Source of the DNA: Roseateles_B sp041912595
Lineage (GTDB): Bacteria; Pseudomonadota; Gammaproteobacteria; Burkholderiales; Burkholderiaceae_C
Assembly (NCBI GenBank): GCA_041912595.1
Contig: JAYRMR010000013.1
Location: 1 to 64,000, forward strand
Reading direction: 5' to 3'
DNA length: 64,000 nt
In this document: positions 31,325 to 38,781 of the stretch, one piece after another
Numbering within the stretch: the first letter of the stretch is position 1
Layout of the letters: every line of letters begins with the position of its first letter
The notes under the pieces: generated by a model
Seen by the model: only the letters and a program-made list of their open reading frames with translations
What the model was told of the DNA's origin: nothing
Databases searched by the model: none
Position numbers and translations under genes: made by a program

Positions 31325-33877
31325 TCAGACCGGCAGGTCGGCAAACTGCCAGCGGTTGCGCCCGCCGGCCTTGGCGGCATACATGGCGAGATCGGCCGCG
31401 CGCATCAGCGTCTCCACGCTGCGCCCGTCCTGCGGGAAGCGGGCGATGCCCACGGAGACACCCACCACCACGCTCTGCCCCGCGAGCACCACCGGCTGGC
31501 TGACGGCCTCGATGAGCCGCCCCGCCACCTGCTCCAGCTCCTGCACGCCGGCCGCCTGGTCCAGCAGCAGCACGAACTCGTCGCCGCCCAGGCGGGCCAG
31601 GGTGTCGGTGTCGCGCACCAGCGGCGTCATGCGGGCCGCCACGAGGCGCAGCAGCGCATCGCCCTGGGCGTGGCCCACGCTGTCGTTGACCGCCTTGAAG
31701 CCGTCCAGGTCCATGTACATGAGCGCCAGCTCGCGGCGCTCGCGGTGCGTCTGGCCCAGGAGCCGGCTCAGGCGCTCCATCAGCAGGCTGCGGTTGGCCA
31801 GGCCGGTGAGCGCGTCGTGGAAGGCCAGGTGGCGCAGGCGCTCGTCGCGCTGGCGGCGCTCGGTGCCATCGCTGAACACATGCAGCAGGCGCTCGCCCGC
31901 GCCGTCCTCGTCGGGGATGAGACTCACGTCCAGCCACTGCAGGAAGGCCTCGCCGCTCTTGCGACGCCGCCAGAGCTCGCCCTGCCAGTGACGCTGCGCG
32001 CGCAGCGCCAGCCGGGCCTGCGCTTCCAGGGCCGGGTCGTCGCGGCCCAGCAGGTCCAGGGTGCGCCCGAGCACCTCCTGCGCCTCGAAGCCCGTGATGG
32101 CCGTGAAGGCCGGGTTGACGGACAGGATCACGCCCTGGGCATCCGTCACCATGATGGCATCCACCGTGGCCTCCAGGACGGTGGCCGCCAGCATCAGCTC
32201 GCGCTGGGCGAGCTTCAGGCTCGTGACGTCGTTGGCGACGGCAAAGATGCCGCGCACCTCGCCCCGCGCGTCGGTGTCGGGCACGTAGTGGACCAGCATG
32301 TGGCCCAGGCGCCCGTCGGGCCGGCGGATGCTGCGCTCGAAGGCCTGCACCTGACCGGCCAGCACACCGTCGAGGTAGGGCTGCGTGCGCTCGAAGGCGT
32401 CCGCGCCGAGCACCTCGGGCATGCTCAGGGTCAGCATCTCCTCGCGGCTGCGGCCGTACCAGTCCAGGAAGGAGCGGCTCGCGAAGCGACAGCTGAGGTC
32501 CCGCCGCCAGTACGCGACCAGCCCCGGCACCGCATCGGCGATGTTGCGCAGCAGGCGGGCGTTCTCGAGCGCCTCCTGCGCCGCCGCGCGCGCCTGGTCC
32601 CGCGCCTGCACGAGCTGGCTTTCGAAGGCGCGCCGCTCGGTGATGTCCTCCACCATGCCGACGAAGCCCAGGGGCTCGCCGCGCAGGCTCTGCAGCTCCT
32701 GCGCGCGGCTGCGCACGTGGCGGATCTCGCCGCTGGGCCACACCACGCGGTAGACCTCGTCGAAGGGCACATTGCCGCCCTGGCTGAGGTGCGAGGCCTC
32801 GCGGACACGCTCGCGGTCCTCCGGGTGGACGCGTGAGAGCCAGGTCTCGTGGCTCACCTGGGCCGGCGTGATCTGGTAGATCTGCCGCCACTGCTCGTTC
32901 GTGTAGCCCGACAGCCCGCCGCGGTCGACATGGAACACGCCCACCGGCACGCAGTCGCTGAGGCTGCGGAAGCGCTCGGCACTCACGGCCAGGGCCTGGG
33001 CGGCCTCCTCGCGGGCGGTGATGTCGCGGATGAATTCCGTGGCGCCGGCCTCTTCGGGATGCGCGCCGGACTCCGCCACCAGCGTCACGGACACCAGCAG
33101 CCGCTGCCCGTCGAGGCGCAGGCGTTCGCTCTCATGGCTGAAGGCCTCGCCCGCGCCGAGCGCCTGCCGGTTGTTGAGCTCGCGGGCGCGCAGCGGCGCC
33201 GGCACCAGCTCGGCATGCGGCCGGCCCAGCAGCTGCAGCGGCGCGGCGCCGAAGAGGCGCTCGGCCGCCGCGTTCGCCCGGCAGATGAGCCCCTGCCGGT
33301 CGATGCTGAGGATGGCGTCGGCGCTGTGCTGCAGCAGTGCTGCGGCCCGCGTGGCCTCGGCCATGGCGTGGCGCTCGATGCGCCGCGCGCGCCGGCCTTC
33401 CAGCAGCTGGCTGGCGGCCACGGCGAGCTGCTGCAGGACCTCGCGCTGCGCCGCGTCGAGCTCGCGCGGCTCGCGGTCCACCACGCACAGCGTGCCGATG
33501 TGCTCCCCGCCACTCAGGCGCACCGGCGCCCCGGCATAGAAGCGGATGTGGGGCTCGCCGAGCACCAGCGGGTTGTCCGCGAAACGGTGGTCCAGCCGCG
33601 CATCGGGCACGACGAACAGCGCATCGCCCAGCACCGCATGGGCACAGAAGGCGGTGTCGCGCGGGCCTTCGAGCAGGCCCGGCATGCCCTGCTGCGCCTT
33701 GAACCACTGGCGGTGCGCGTCGATCAGCGTGAGCATGGACACCGGCACCCCGCAGACCAGCGAGGCCGTGCGGACCAGCGCATCGAACTCGGGCTCGGGC
33801 GCACTGTCCAGCACCTGCAGGGCGCGCAGGGCGGCCAGGGCACGGTCCTCGTCATCTCGCAGGGGCGCAGCCATCAT
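31325..33877 (-). CDS. GAF/multi-PAS diguanylate cyclase (GGDEF)
   Basis: This 850-residue soluble protein has an N-terminal GAF domain (about 20-165), about four PAS/PAC modules (170-680; PAC motifs such as EEAGATEFIRDITAREEAAQ and FVGMVEDITERRAFE) and a C-terminal GGDEF domain (about 690-850). The catalytic motif is intact (ARLGGDEFVLLL, about 764-768), and an RxxD inhibitory site (RDTD) lies five residues before it, so product inhibition is expected. It should make c-di-GMP from two GTP in response to small-molecule or redox signals. No EAL domain. Possible link: the c-di-GMP riboswitch about 7 kb away. Confidence 0.9.
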   Translation of the reverse strand: MMAAPLRDDEDRALAALRALQVLDSAPEPEFDALVRTASLVCGVPVSMLTLIDAHRQWFKAQQGMPGLLEGPRDTAFCAHAVLGDALFVVPDARLDHRFADNPLVLGEPHIRFYAGAPVRLSGGEHIGTLCVVDREPRELDAAQREVLQQLAVAASQLLEGRRARRIERHAMAEATRAAALLQHSADAILSIDRQGLICRANAAAERLFGAAPLQLLGRPHAELVPAPLRARELNNRQALGAGEAFSHESERLRLDGQRLLVSVTLVAESGAHPEEAGATEFIRDITAREEAAQALAVSAERFRSLSDCVPVGVFHVDRGGLSGYTNEQWRQIYQITPAQVSHETWLSRVHPEDRERVREASHLSQGGNVPFDEVYRVVWPSGEIRHVRSRAQELQSLRGEPLGFVGMVEDITERRAFESQLVQARDQARAAAQEALENARLLRNIADAVPGLVAYWRRDLSCRFASRSFLDWYGRSREEMLTLSMPEVLGADAFERTQPYLDGVLAGQVQAFERSIRRPDGRLGHMLVHYVPDTDARGEVRGIFAVANDVTSLKLAQRELMLAATVLEATVDAIMVTDAQGVILSVNPAFTAITGFEAQEVLGRTLDLLGRDDPALEAQARLALRAQRHWQGELWRRRKSGEAFLQWLDVSLIPDEDGAGERLLHVFSDGTERRQRDERLRHLAFHDALTGLANRSLLMERLSRLLGQTHRERRELALMYMDLDGFKAVNDSVGHAQGDALLRLVAARMTPLVRDTDTLARLGGDEFVLLLDQAAGVQELEQVAGRLIEAVSQPVVLAGQSVVVGVSVGIARFPQDGRSVETLMRAADLAMYAAKAGGRNRWQFADLPV

Positions 33878-33943
33878 GGGCGGAGTCTTCCGTCAGATCG
33901 GACAGGCGTCATGGCAGCGGACGACCCCGCCGCGCAGCGCGGA

Positions 33944-35020
33944 TCAGGGCTTGGCGGCATCCGGCCAAAGGGTCTGCAGCAGCTGCGCCAGCCGCGCGCC
34001 GGCGCGGGCCAGCTGCTGGCGGATCAGCGCCTGGTTGCGGGCGTCGTAGTCCGCCGGCAGCGTCACCACCCAGCGCGAGCCGCGCAGGCTGGACTGGCGC
34101 TCGCCGAACTGGACGTTGGCGTAGGCGCTCTCGGCCTCGGCCATGGTCTCGCTGGCCCACAGGGCGGGCCACTGCGCCACCGGGCCGGCCGTGCCGGGCA
34201 CCTGGCGCGCGGCGGCCGGCAGGGCGGCCAGCTGCTCGGCGCTGAGCTTGCCCGGCAGGTTGTCCCAGTAGGCATGCAGATTGCCGCCAGGGCCGTTCGG
34301 GCCGTTGATCACGAGGGCATTGCCCCCGACGGTGCGGGCCTGGGGATCGTCGCCCTGCACGTCGGGGTCGCGGCGCTGGCCCTTCTCGTCGAGGTAGACG
34401 GAGCCCACGTGCAGCGGCTGGTGCAGGTCGCCCAGGTCGTGGACGAGCAGTGCCAGCGCCTCGCGCTCGGTCTGCAGCGCGAAGGGCGCCGGCGGGGTGC
34501 CGCCAGCGAGGCGCACCCGGGCGGCGTCGATCGCGGCGACGATGTCGTGGTCGCTCGTGCCCACCGAGCCCGCCTTGTAGCGGCCGCGCTCGAGGGCAGG
34601 ATTGGTGTAGTGGTACTGCTTGTGGCAGTTCTCCTCGCCGGGCTTCGGCGAGCAGCCGTCGTTGTTGCGCTTCACGTAGTCGCGCATGAGGGCCTCTTCC
34701 TCCGGCTTGTTCTCGAAGGGCGCGCACTCGGGGTAGCGGCCGGTCACCGTGTAGGCGAAGCCCTTGGACGGATCGATGCCCTTCACGCAGTCGGCCCAGA
34801 CGGCGATGTCGTGCAGGCTGGTCGTGCCGAGGATGCGGGCCACCTCGCGCTCGGCGCGCGTGCCCTTGATGAGCGTCGCGGCGATGTCCCCGACCGCCGA
34901 ATGACCGGTGGCGCCGAAGGCATGAGCGGCCTGGTGCGGCAGGGCCGCGAGGGCCAGGGTGGCCAGCGCGGTGGCGATCGAGCCGAGGGCCGGCTTGCGG
35001 GTGAGGGAGATGAACTGCAT
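33944..35020 (-). CDS. S1/P1 family nuclease, secreted
   Basis: The start at 35020 gives a signal peptide (ATALATLALAALPHQAAHA) and a mature start FGATGHSAVGDIAATLI. The zinc-ligand motifs of S1/P1 nucleases follow: the first His in ATGHSAVG, LHDIAVWAD, GDLHQPLHVG and LHAYWDN. Enzymes of this family cut single-stranded DNA and RNA and remove 3'-phosphates, with three zinc ions. The usual N-terminal Trp (WG..GH) is Phe here. It is probably periplasmic or secreted for nucleic-acid scavenging. 358 residues, slightly longer than typical bacterial members. Confidence 0.87.
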   Translation of the reverse strand: MQFISLTRKPALGSIATALATLALAALPHQAAHAFGATGHSAVGDIAATLIKGTRAEREVARILGTTSLHDIAVWADCVKGIDPSKGFAYTVTGRYPECAPFENKPEEEALMRDYVKRNNDGCSPKPGEENCHKQYHYTNPALERGRYKAGSVGTSDHDIVAAIDAARVRLAGGTPPAPFALQTEREALALLVHDLGDLHQPLHVGSVYLDEKGQRRDPDVQGDDPQARTVGGNALVINGPNGPGGNLHAYWDNLPGKLSAEQLAALPAAARQVPGTAGPVAQWPALWASETMAEAESAYANVQFGERQSSLRGSRWVVTLPADYDARNQALIRQQLARAGARLAQLLQTLWPDAAKP

Positions 35021-35156
35021 GGCGTGAGGTCGGTGACAGCTGATGGCCGATTCTCGATCAAGTCCATGACTGCGCCAGGGCTGGTGATTGCCCGGACGGC
35101 ACGGCGTGGCGCCCGGCGCACAATCCGCCATCCTTTCACCTGCCCCGAGCCGCCCC

Positions 35157-35513
35157 ATGAGCTATCTGCTGCTGATCCTCGAACCCCACGGCCAACGCGC
35201 CGAGCGCGGCCGGGAGGCCGGCGAGCAGGTCTACGAGCGCATGCTGCAGTTCGGCGCCGAGCTGCAGGCGCAGGGGCAGCTGCTGGCCAGCAACTCCCTG
35301 GCGGCGCGCGGCAGCCGCGTGCAGAAGCGCGACGGCCAGCTCAGCATCACCGACGGCCCCTTCGCCGAGAGCAAGGAGCTGGTGGGCGGCTTCTTCCTGC
35401 TGGACGTCCCCACGCGCGAGGCCGCGCTGGAGATCGCCGCCCGCTGCCCCGCCGCCGAATGGGCGACGGTGGAGGTGCGCGGCGTGGGCCCCTGCTTCGA
35501 CGACGCTCAGTAA
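35157..35513 (+). CDS. YCII/DGPF domain protein
   Basis: This 118-residue protein starts MSYLLLILEPHGQRAERGRE and contains the DGPF motif (ITDGPFAESKELVGGFFLL). YCII-related DGPF proteins are small ferredoxin-like folds that accompany ECF41/ECF42 sigma factors; their biochemical role is unknown. This copy lies upstream of the promoter-like motif at 35536, so it may be on a separate or overlapping transcript from the second DGPF gene at 35609. Confidence 0.87.
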   Translation: MSYLLLILEPHGQRAERGREAGEQVYERMLQFGAELQAQGQLLASNSLAARGSRVQKRDGQLSITDGPFAESKELVGGFFLLDVPTREAALEIAARCPAAEWATVEVRGVGPCFDDAQ

Positions 35514-35535
35514 AAACCCGGATCGCCGCGCCGCG

Positions 35536-35562
35536 TGTCGAAATTCCGCCGCGCCGATCGTC
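35536..35562 (+). promoter_or_regulatory. Putative ECF42-type promoter
   Basis: TGTCGA (35536-35541), a 17-base spacer, then CGTC (35559-35562), lies 46 bases upstream of the ATG at 35609. As I recall it, the motif reported for ECF42 sigma factors has TGTCGA at -35 and CGA/TC at -10. The operon it precedes ends with an ECF42-like sigma-factor gene, so autoregulation fits. The motif is read directly; its use is inferred. Confidence 0.6.
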
Positions 35563-35608
35563 GTACCGGCATGGGGCTGCAAGGCGCAGCCCGTCACAGG
35601 AGGACGAC

Positions 35609-36034
35609 ATGCGATTCATGATCATGGTGCGCGCCAACGCCACCAGCGAGGCGGGCGGCCTGCCCGAGCCGGCGCTGATGCAGCAGATGGCGGATTTCCA
35701 CGAGGCGCTGGCCCGCGCGGGCGTGCTGCTGGACGCCGCGGGCCTGAAGCCCAGCCGCGAGGGCTGGCGCATCGAGCACGGCCCGCAGGGCGCCCGGCTG
35801 CTGGATGGCCCCTTCACCGAGACGAAGGAGCTGATCGCCGGCTACACGCTGATCCAGGTCCGCAACCGCGAGGAGGCCCTGGAGTGGGCACGCCGCTTCC
35901 CGGCGCCCTTCGGCCCGGGGCAGGACGGCTGCATCGAGGTGCGGCCGCTGTATGACCTGGAGGACTTCGACGCCGTCGAAGGCATCGACCGATTCAAGGC
36001 CCTGGAGGCGGGCCGCCAAGGAGAAGGCGCATGA
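35609..36034 (+). CDS. YCII/DGPF domain protein, second copy
   Basis: The ATG at 35609 follows AGGAGG. This 141-residue protein begins MRFMIMVRANATSEAGGLPE and has the DGPF motif in ARLLDGPFTETKELIAGYTL. It is the first gene of a tight run (overlaps or 1-15 bp gaps) containing an SRPBCC protein, two VOC proteins and an ECF sigma factor. That composition matches published ECF42 neighbourhoods. It may act with the sigma factor's C-terminal extension, but no activity is known. Confidence 0.9.
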   Translation: MRFMIMVRANATSEAGGLPEPALMQQMADFHEALARAGVLLDAAGLKPSREGWRIEHGPQGARLLDGPFTETKELIAGYTLIQVRNREEALEWARRFPAPFGPGQDGCIEVRPLYDLEDFDAVEGIDRFKALEAGRQGEGA

Positions 36035-36561
36035 TCAAGACCCTCGGACTTCTCGCACTGCTGCTGATCGTCGGCGTGCTCGTCGTCGCGGCCTTCCGGC
36101 CGGACACCTTCCGCGTGGAGCGCCGGCTGCGCATCCAGGCCCCGCCCACCACCATCTACGGGCTCATCCAGGACCTGCACCAGTTCAACCGCTGGAACCC
36201 CTGGCTGCGCAAGGAGCCGAGCGCCAAGGGCGAGTACGGCGGCCCCGCGGCCGGCGTCGGCGCCCGCTACGGCTGGGAAGGCAAGGAACTGGGCCAGGGC
36301 AGCATGGAGATCACCGCCCTGAAGCCCGCCGAGGAGGTCCACCTGCGCCTGGACTTCATCAAGCCCTTCGAGGCCCACAACCAGGCGATCTTCCAGATCC
36401 GCCCGCAGCCCGACGGCAGCAGCGAGCTGAGCTGGGCGATGGAGGGCCCGAGCCCCTACCTCAGCAAGCTGATGGGCCTGGTCTTCAACATGGACCGCAT
36501 GGTCGGCAACGATTTCGAGCAGGGCCTGAAGAACCTGCAGCAACTGGCGGAGACCCCCTGA
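36031..36561 (+). CDS. SRPBCC (START-like) family protein with membrane anchor
   Basis: This 176-residue protein has an N-terminal helix (MIKTLGLLALLLIVGVLVVA), then a polyketide-cyclase/SRPBCC fold from about residue 30 (VERRLRIQAPPTTIYGLIQD, FNRWNPWL). The family forms a hydrophobic ligand cavity. The anchor suggests it faces the periplasm or sits on the membrane. The start overlaps the DGPF gene (ATGA); the next gene begins one base after its stop. Ligand unknown. Confidence 0.85.
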   Translation: MIKTLGLLALLLIVGVLVVAAFRPDTFRVERRLRIQAPPTTIYGLIQDLHQFNRWNPWLRKEPSAKGEYGGPAAGVGARYGWEGKELGQGSMEITALKPAEEVHLRLDFIKPFEAHNQAIFQIRPQPDGSSELSWAMEGPSPYLSKLMGLVFNMDRMVGNDFEQGLKNLQQLAETP

Positions 36562-36562
36562 C

Positions 36563-36970
36563 ATGCAGATCAAGTTCAGCCCCCTGCTGGTCGACGACCA
36601 GGACGCGGCCCTGCGCTTCTACACCCAGCAGCTGGGTTTCGAGACCTGCGCCGACATCCCCATGGGCCCCTACCGCTTCCTGACCGTGCGCTCGCCCGAG
36701 GGCCTGCCGGGCGTGGAGCTGGTCCTGCAGCCCCTGGGTTTCGAGCCCGCGCGGACCTACCAGCGCGCGCTGTACGAGGCCGGCATGCCGGCTGCCGCCT
36801 TCACCACGCCCGACATCGCCGCCGAGCATGCGCGCCTGCAGGCCCGCGGCGTGCGCTTCCGGGGCGAGCCGCAGGCCATGGGCCCCATCATCGGCGTCCT
36901 GTTCGAGGACGGCTGCGGCAATCTCATCCACCTCGTCCAGCCGCTCGTGGCGCCGCCGGACGCCGCCTGA
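36563..36970 (+). CDS. VOC family (glyoxalase/bleomycin-resistance-like) protein
   Basis: This 135-residue protein has the paired beta-alpha-beta-beta-beta layout of VOC proteins: DDQDAALRFYTQQLGFETCA, then AAFTTPDIAAEHARLQARGV and the terminal metal-site-like NLIHLVQPL. Possible activities in the family include dioxygenase, isomerase or drug binding. It belongs to the ECF42 operon, whose members often resemble catabolic or detoxification enzymes. The substrate cannot be assigned. Confidence 0.85.
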   Translation: MQIKFSPLLVDDQDAALRFYTQQLGFETCADIPMGPYRFLTVRSPEGLPGVELVLQPLGFEPARTYQRALYEAGMPAAAFTTPDIAAEHARLQARGVRFRGEPQAMGPIIGVLFEDGCGNLIHLVQPLVAPPDAA

Positions 36971-36985
36971 GCGAAGGAGCTCTCC

Positions 36986-37411
36986 ATGCATCGCCAGATC
37001 TTCGTCAACCTGCCCATCGTCGACATGAAGCGCTCCCGCGCCTTCTTCGAGGCCCTGGGCTATGCCTTCAATCCGCAGTTCAGCAACGATCAGGGCGCCT
37101 GCCTCGTGCTGGGCGAGAACCTCCACGCCATGCTGCTGGTGCACCCCTTCTTCCAGGGCTTCATCGACAAGCGCATCGCCGACGCTCATGAGAGCACCGA
37201 GGTGCTCGTCTGCCTCTCCTGCGACAGCCGCGAGGAGGTCGACCAGCTGGTGGCCCGCGCCCTCGCCGCCGGGGGCCGCGCGCCCCGACCGCCGCAGGAC
37301 CACGGCTTCATGTACGCCCACAGCTTCGAGGACCTCGACGGCCATCTGTGGGAGCTGGTCCACATGGCAGACCCGAGCCAGATCAACGCGGGTGGTGCCG
37401 CCGGCGCATGA
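36986..37411 (+). CDS. VOC family protein, second copy
   Basis: This 141-residue protein starts MHRQIFVNLPIVDMKRSRAF behind GGAGCTC and ends with the glyoxalase-like FEDLDGHLWELVHM. That end (DGHLWE) gives a plausible metal-binding His/Glu pair, and an early His starts the chain. It is similar in size to, but not a close copy of, the preceding VOC protein. Its stop overlaps the sigma-factor start by ATGA. Substrate unknown. Confidence 0.85.
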   Translation: MHRQIFVNLPIVDMKRSRAFFEALGYAFNPQFSNDQGACLVLGENLHAMLLVHPFFQGFIDKRIADAHESTEVLVCLSCDSREEVDQLVARALAAGGRAPRPPQDHGFMYAHSFEDLDGHLWELVHMADPSQINAGGAAGA

Positions 37412-38781
37412 GTGGGCCCCCGCGCGACGGCAGCGGCGGGGATGACGACGCCGCCCTGCGCGCCCGCGTGGCGGCGCTGTGGCGGCTGGAGTCGCCCGTC
37501 GTCATCGGGGCAGTGCGGCGCCTGCTGCGGGACCTGGACGAGGCCGAGGAGATCGCGCAGGAGGCGCTGCTCGCGGCGCTGGAGCACTGGCCGCGCGAGG
37601 GCTTTCCCGACCGGCCGGGCGCCTGGCTCACGACCACCGCCCGCCACCGCGCGCTCGACCGCCTGCGCCAGCAGCGCATGCAGGAGCGCCACCACGAGGC
37701 GCTGGCCCAGGACCTGGAGGCGCGGCAGGAGCACGTCGTGCCGGACCTCAGCGACAGCCTGGACGAGCGCCGCGCCGACGACATCGGGGACGACCTGCTG
37801 CGCCTGATCTTCACGGCCTGCCACCCGCTGCTCTCGCCCGAGGCGCGCGCCGCGCTGACGCTGCGGCTCCTGGGCGGCCTGAGCACGGCGGAGATCGCCC
37901 GCGCCTACCTGTGCCCCGAGCCCACCGTCGCGCAGCGCATCAGCCGTGCCAAGCGCACGCTCAGCGAGGCGCAGGTGCCCTTCGAGCTGCCCGGCCCGGC
38001 CGAGCGCCTGCAGCGCCTGGGCGCGGTGCTGGAGGTGGTCTATCTGATCTTCAACGAGGGCTATGCCGCGAGCTCCGGCAGCGACTGGCTGCGGCCGGAC
38101 CTCATGGCCGAGGCCCAGCGCCTGGCGCGCCTGCTGGCCTCGCAACTGCCGCAGGAGCCCGAGGTGCAGGGGCTGCTCGCCCTCGTCGAGATCCAGGCGT
38201 CGCGGCAGGCCGCGCGTCTCGACGCCCGCGGGGACCCGGTCCTGCTGATGGACCAGGACCGCCGGCGCTGGGACAGCCTGCTCATCCGCCGCGGCCTCTC
38301 GGCGCTCGCGGCCGGCGAGGCCGCGTGCCGCACACAGGGCGCGGCGCCGGGCTACTACCTGCTGCAGGCGGGCATCGCCGCCTGCCATGCCCGCGCCACG
38401 CGGCCCGAGGACACGGACTGGTCACTGATCCTCGCGCTCTACACCCGGCTGCTGGCGGGCTGGCCCTCGCCCGTCGTCGCGCTCAACCGGGCCGTGGCCC
38501 TCAGCCGCGCGCCGCAAGGCAGTGCCGCCGAGGCGCTGCTGCTGGTCGACGCCCTCGGCGCGGACGGCCCGATGCAGCGCTACCCCTGGTGGCACAGCGT
38601 GCGCGGCGACCTGCTGGAGCGCCAGCAGCGCTGGGCGGAGGCGGCCGTGGCCTTCGAGCAGGCGGCCGGCCTGAGCCTCAATGAAAAAGAGCGCGCTCTG
38701 CTGCTGCAGCGCGCGCTCAAAGGGAGGAGCAAGGACGAAGAAAAGGGTCGCGGGGCTCAGACGCCCAGGCCGAGCGAGTAG
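37408..38781 (+). CDS. ECF42-type RNA polymerase sigma factor with C-terminal extension
   Basis: This 457-residue protein, much longer than ordinary ECF factors, has sigma-2 (about 20-90; LDEAEEIAQEALLAALEHWP) and sigma-4 (about 120-175; LSTAEIARAYLCPEPTVAQR). A roughly 270-residue alpha-helical, TPR-like extension follows, with DUF6596 features (LEVVYLIFNEGYAASSG, VALNRAVALSRAPQG). ECF42 factors lack a classical anti-sigma; their extension is needed for activity. It sits at the end of the DGPF/SRPBCC/VOC operon and may start transcription at 35536. Its last 25 bases overlap the end of the convergent protease gene. Confidence 0.92.
   Translation: MSGPPRDGSGGDDDAALRARVAALWRLESPVVIGAVRRLLRDLDEAEEIAQEALLAALEHWPREGFPDRPGAWLTTTARHRALDRLRQQRMQERHHEALAQDLEARQEHVVPDLSDSLDERRADDIGDDLLRLIFTACHPLLSPEARAALTLRLLGGLSTAEIARAYLCPEPTVAQRISRAKRTLSEAQVPFELPGPAERLQRLGAVLEVVYLIFNEGYAASSGSDWLRPDLMAEAQRLARLLASQLPQEPEVQGLLALVEIQASRQAARLDARGDPVLLMDQDRRRWDSLLIRRGLSALAAGEAACRTQGAAPGYYLLQAGIAACHARATRPEDTDWSLILALYTRLLAGWPSPVVALNRAVALSRAPQGSAAEALLLVDALGADGPMQRYPWWHSVRGDLLERQQRWAEAAVAFEQAAGLSLNEKERALLLQRALKGRSKDEEKGRGAQTPRPSE

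Noticed and set aside
32849..36034. A 1061-codon open frame joined in frame to the second DGPF gene
   Set aside because: Only the last 141 codons, from the ATG at 35609 behind AGGAGG, look like protein; the rest lies antisense to the GGDEF and nuclease genes.
38700..38745. GC-rich inverted repeat near the end of the ECF42 gene, considered as a terminator
   Set aside because: It lies within coding sequence for helical repeats and has no T-tract in either direction.
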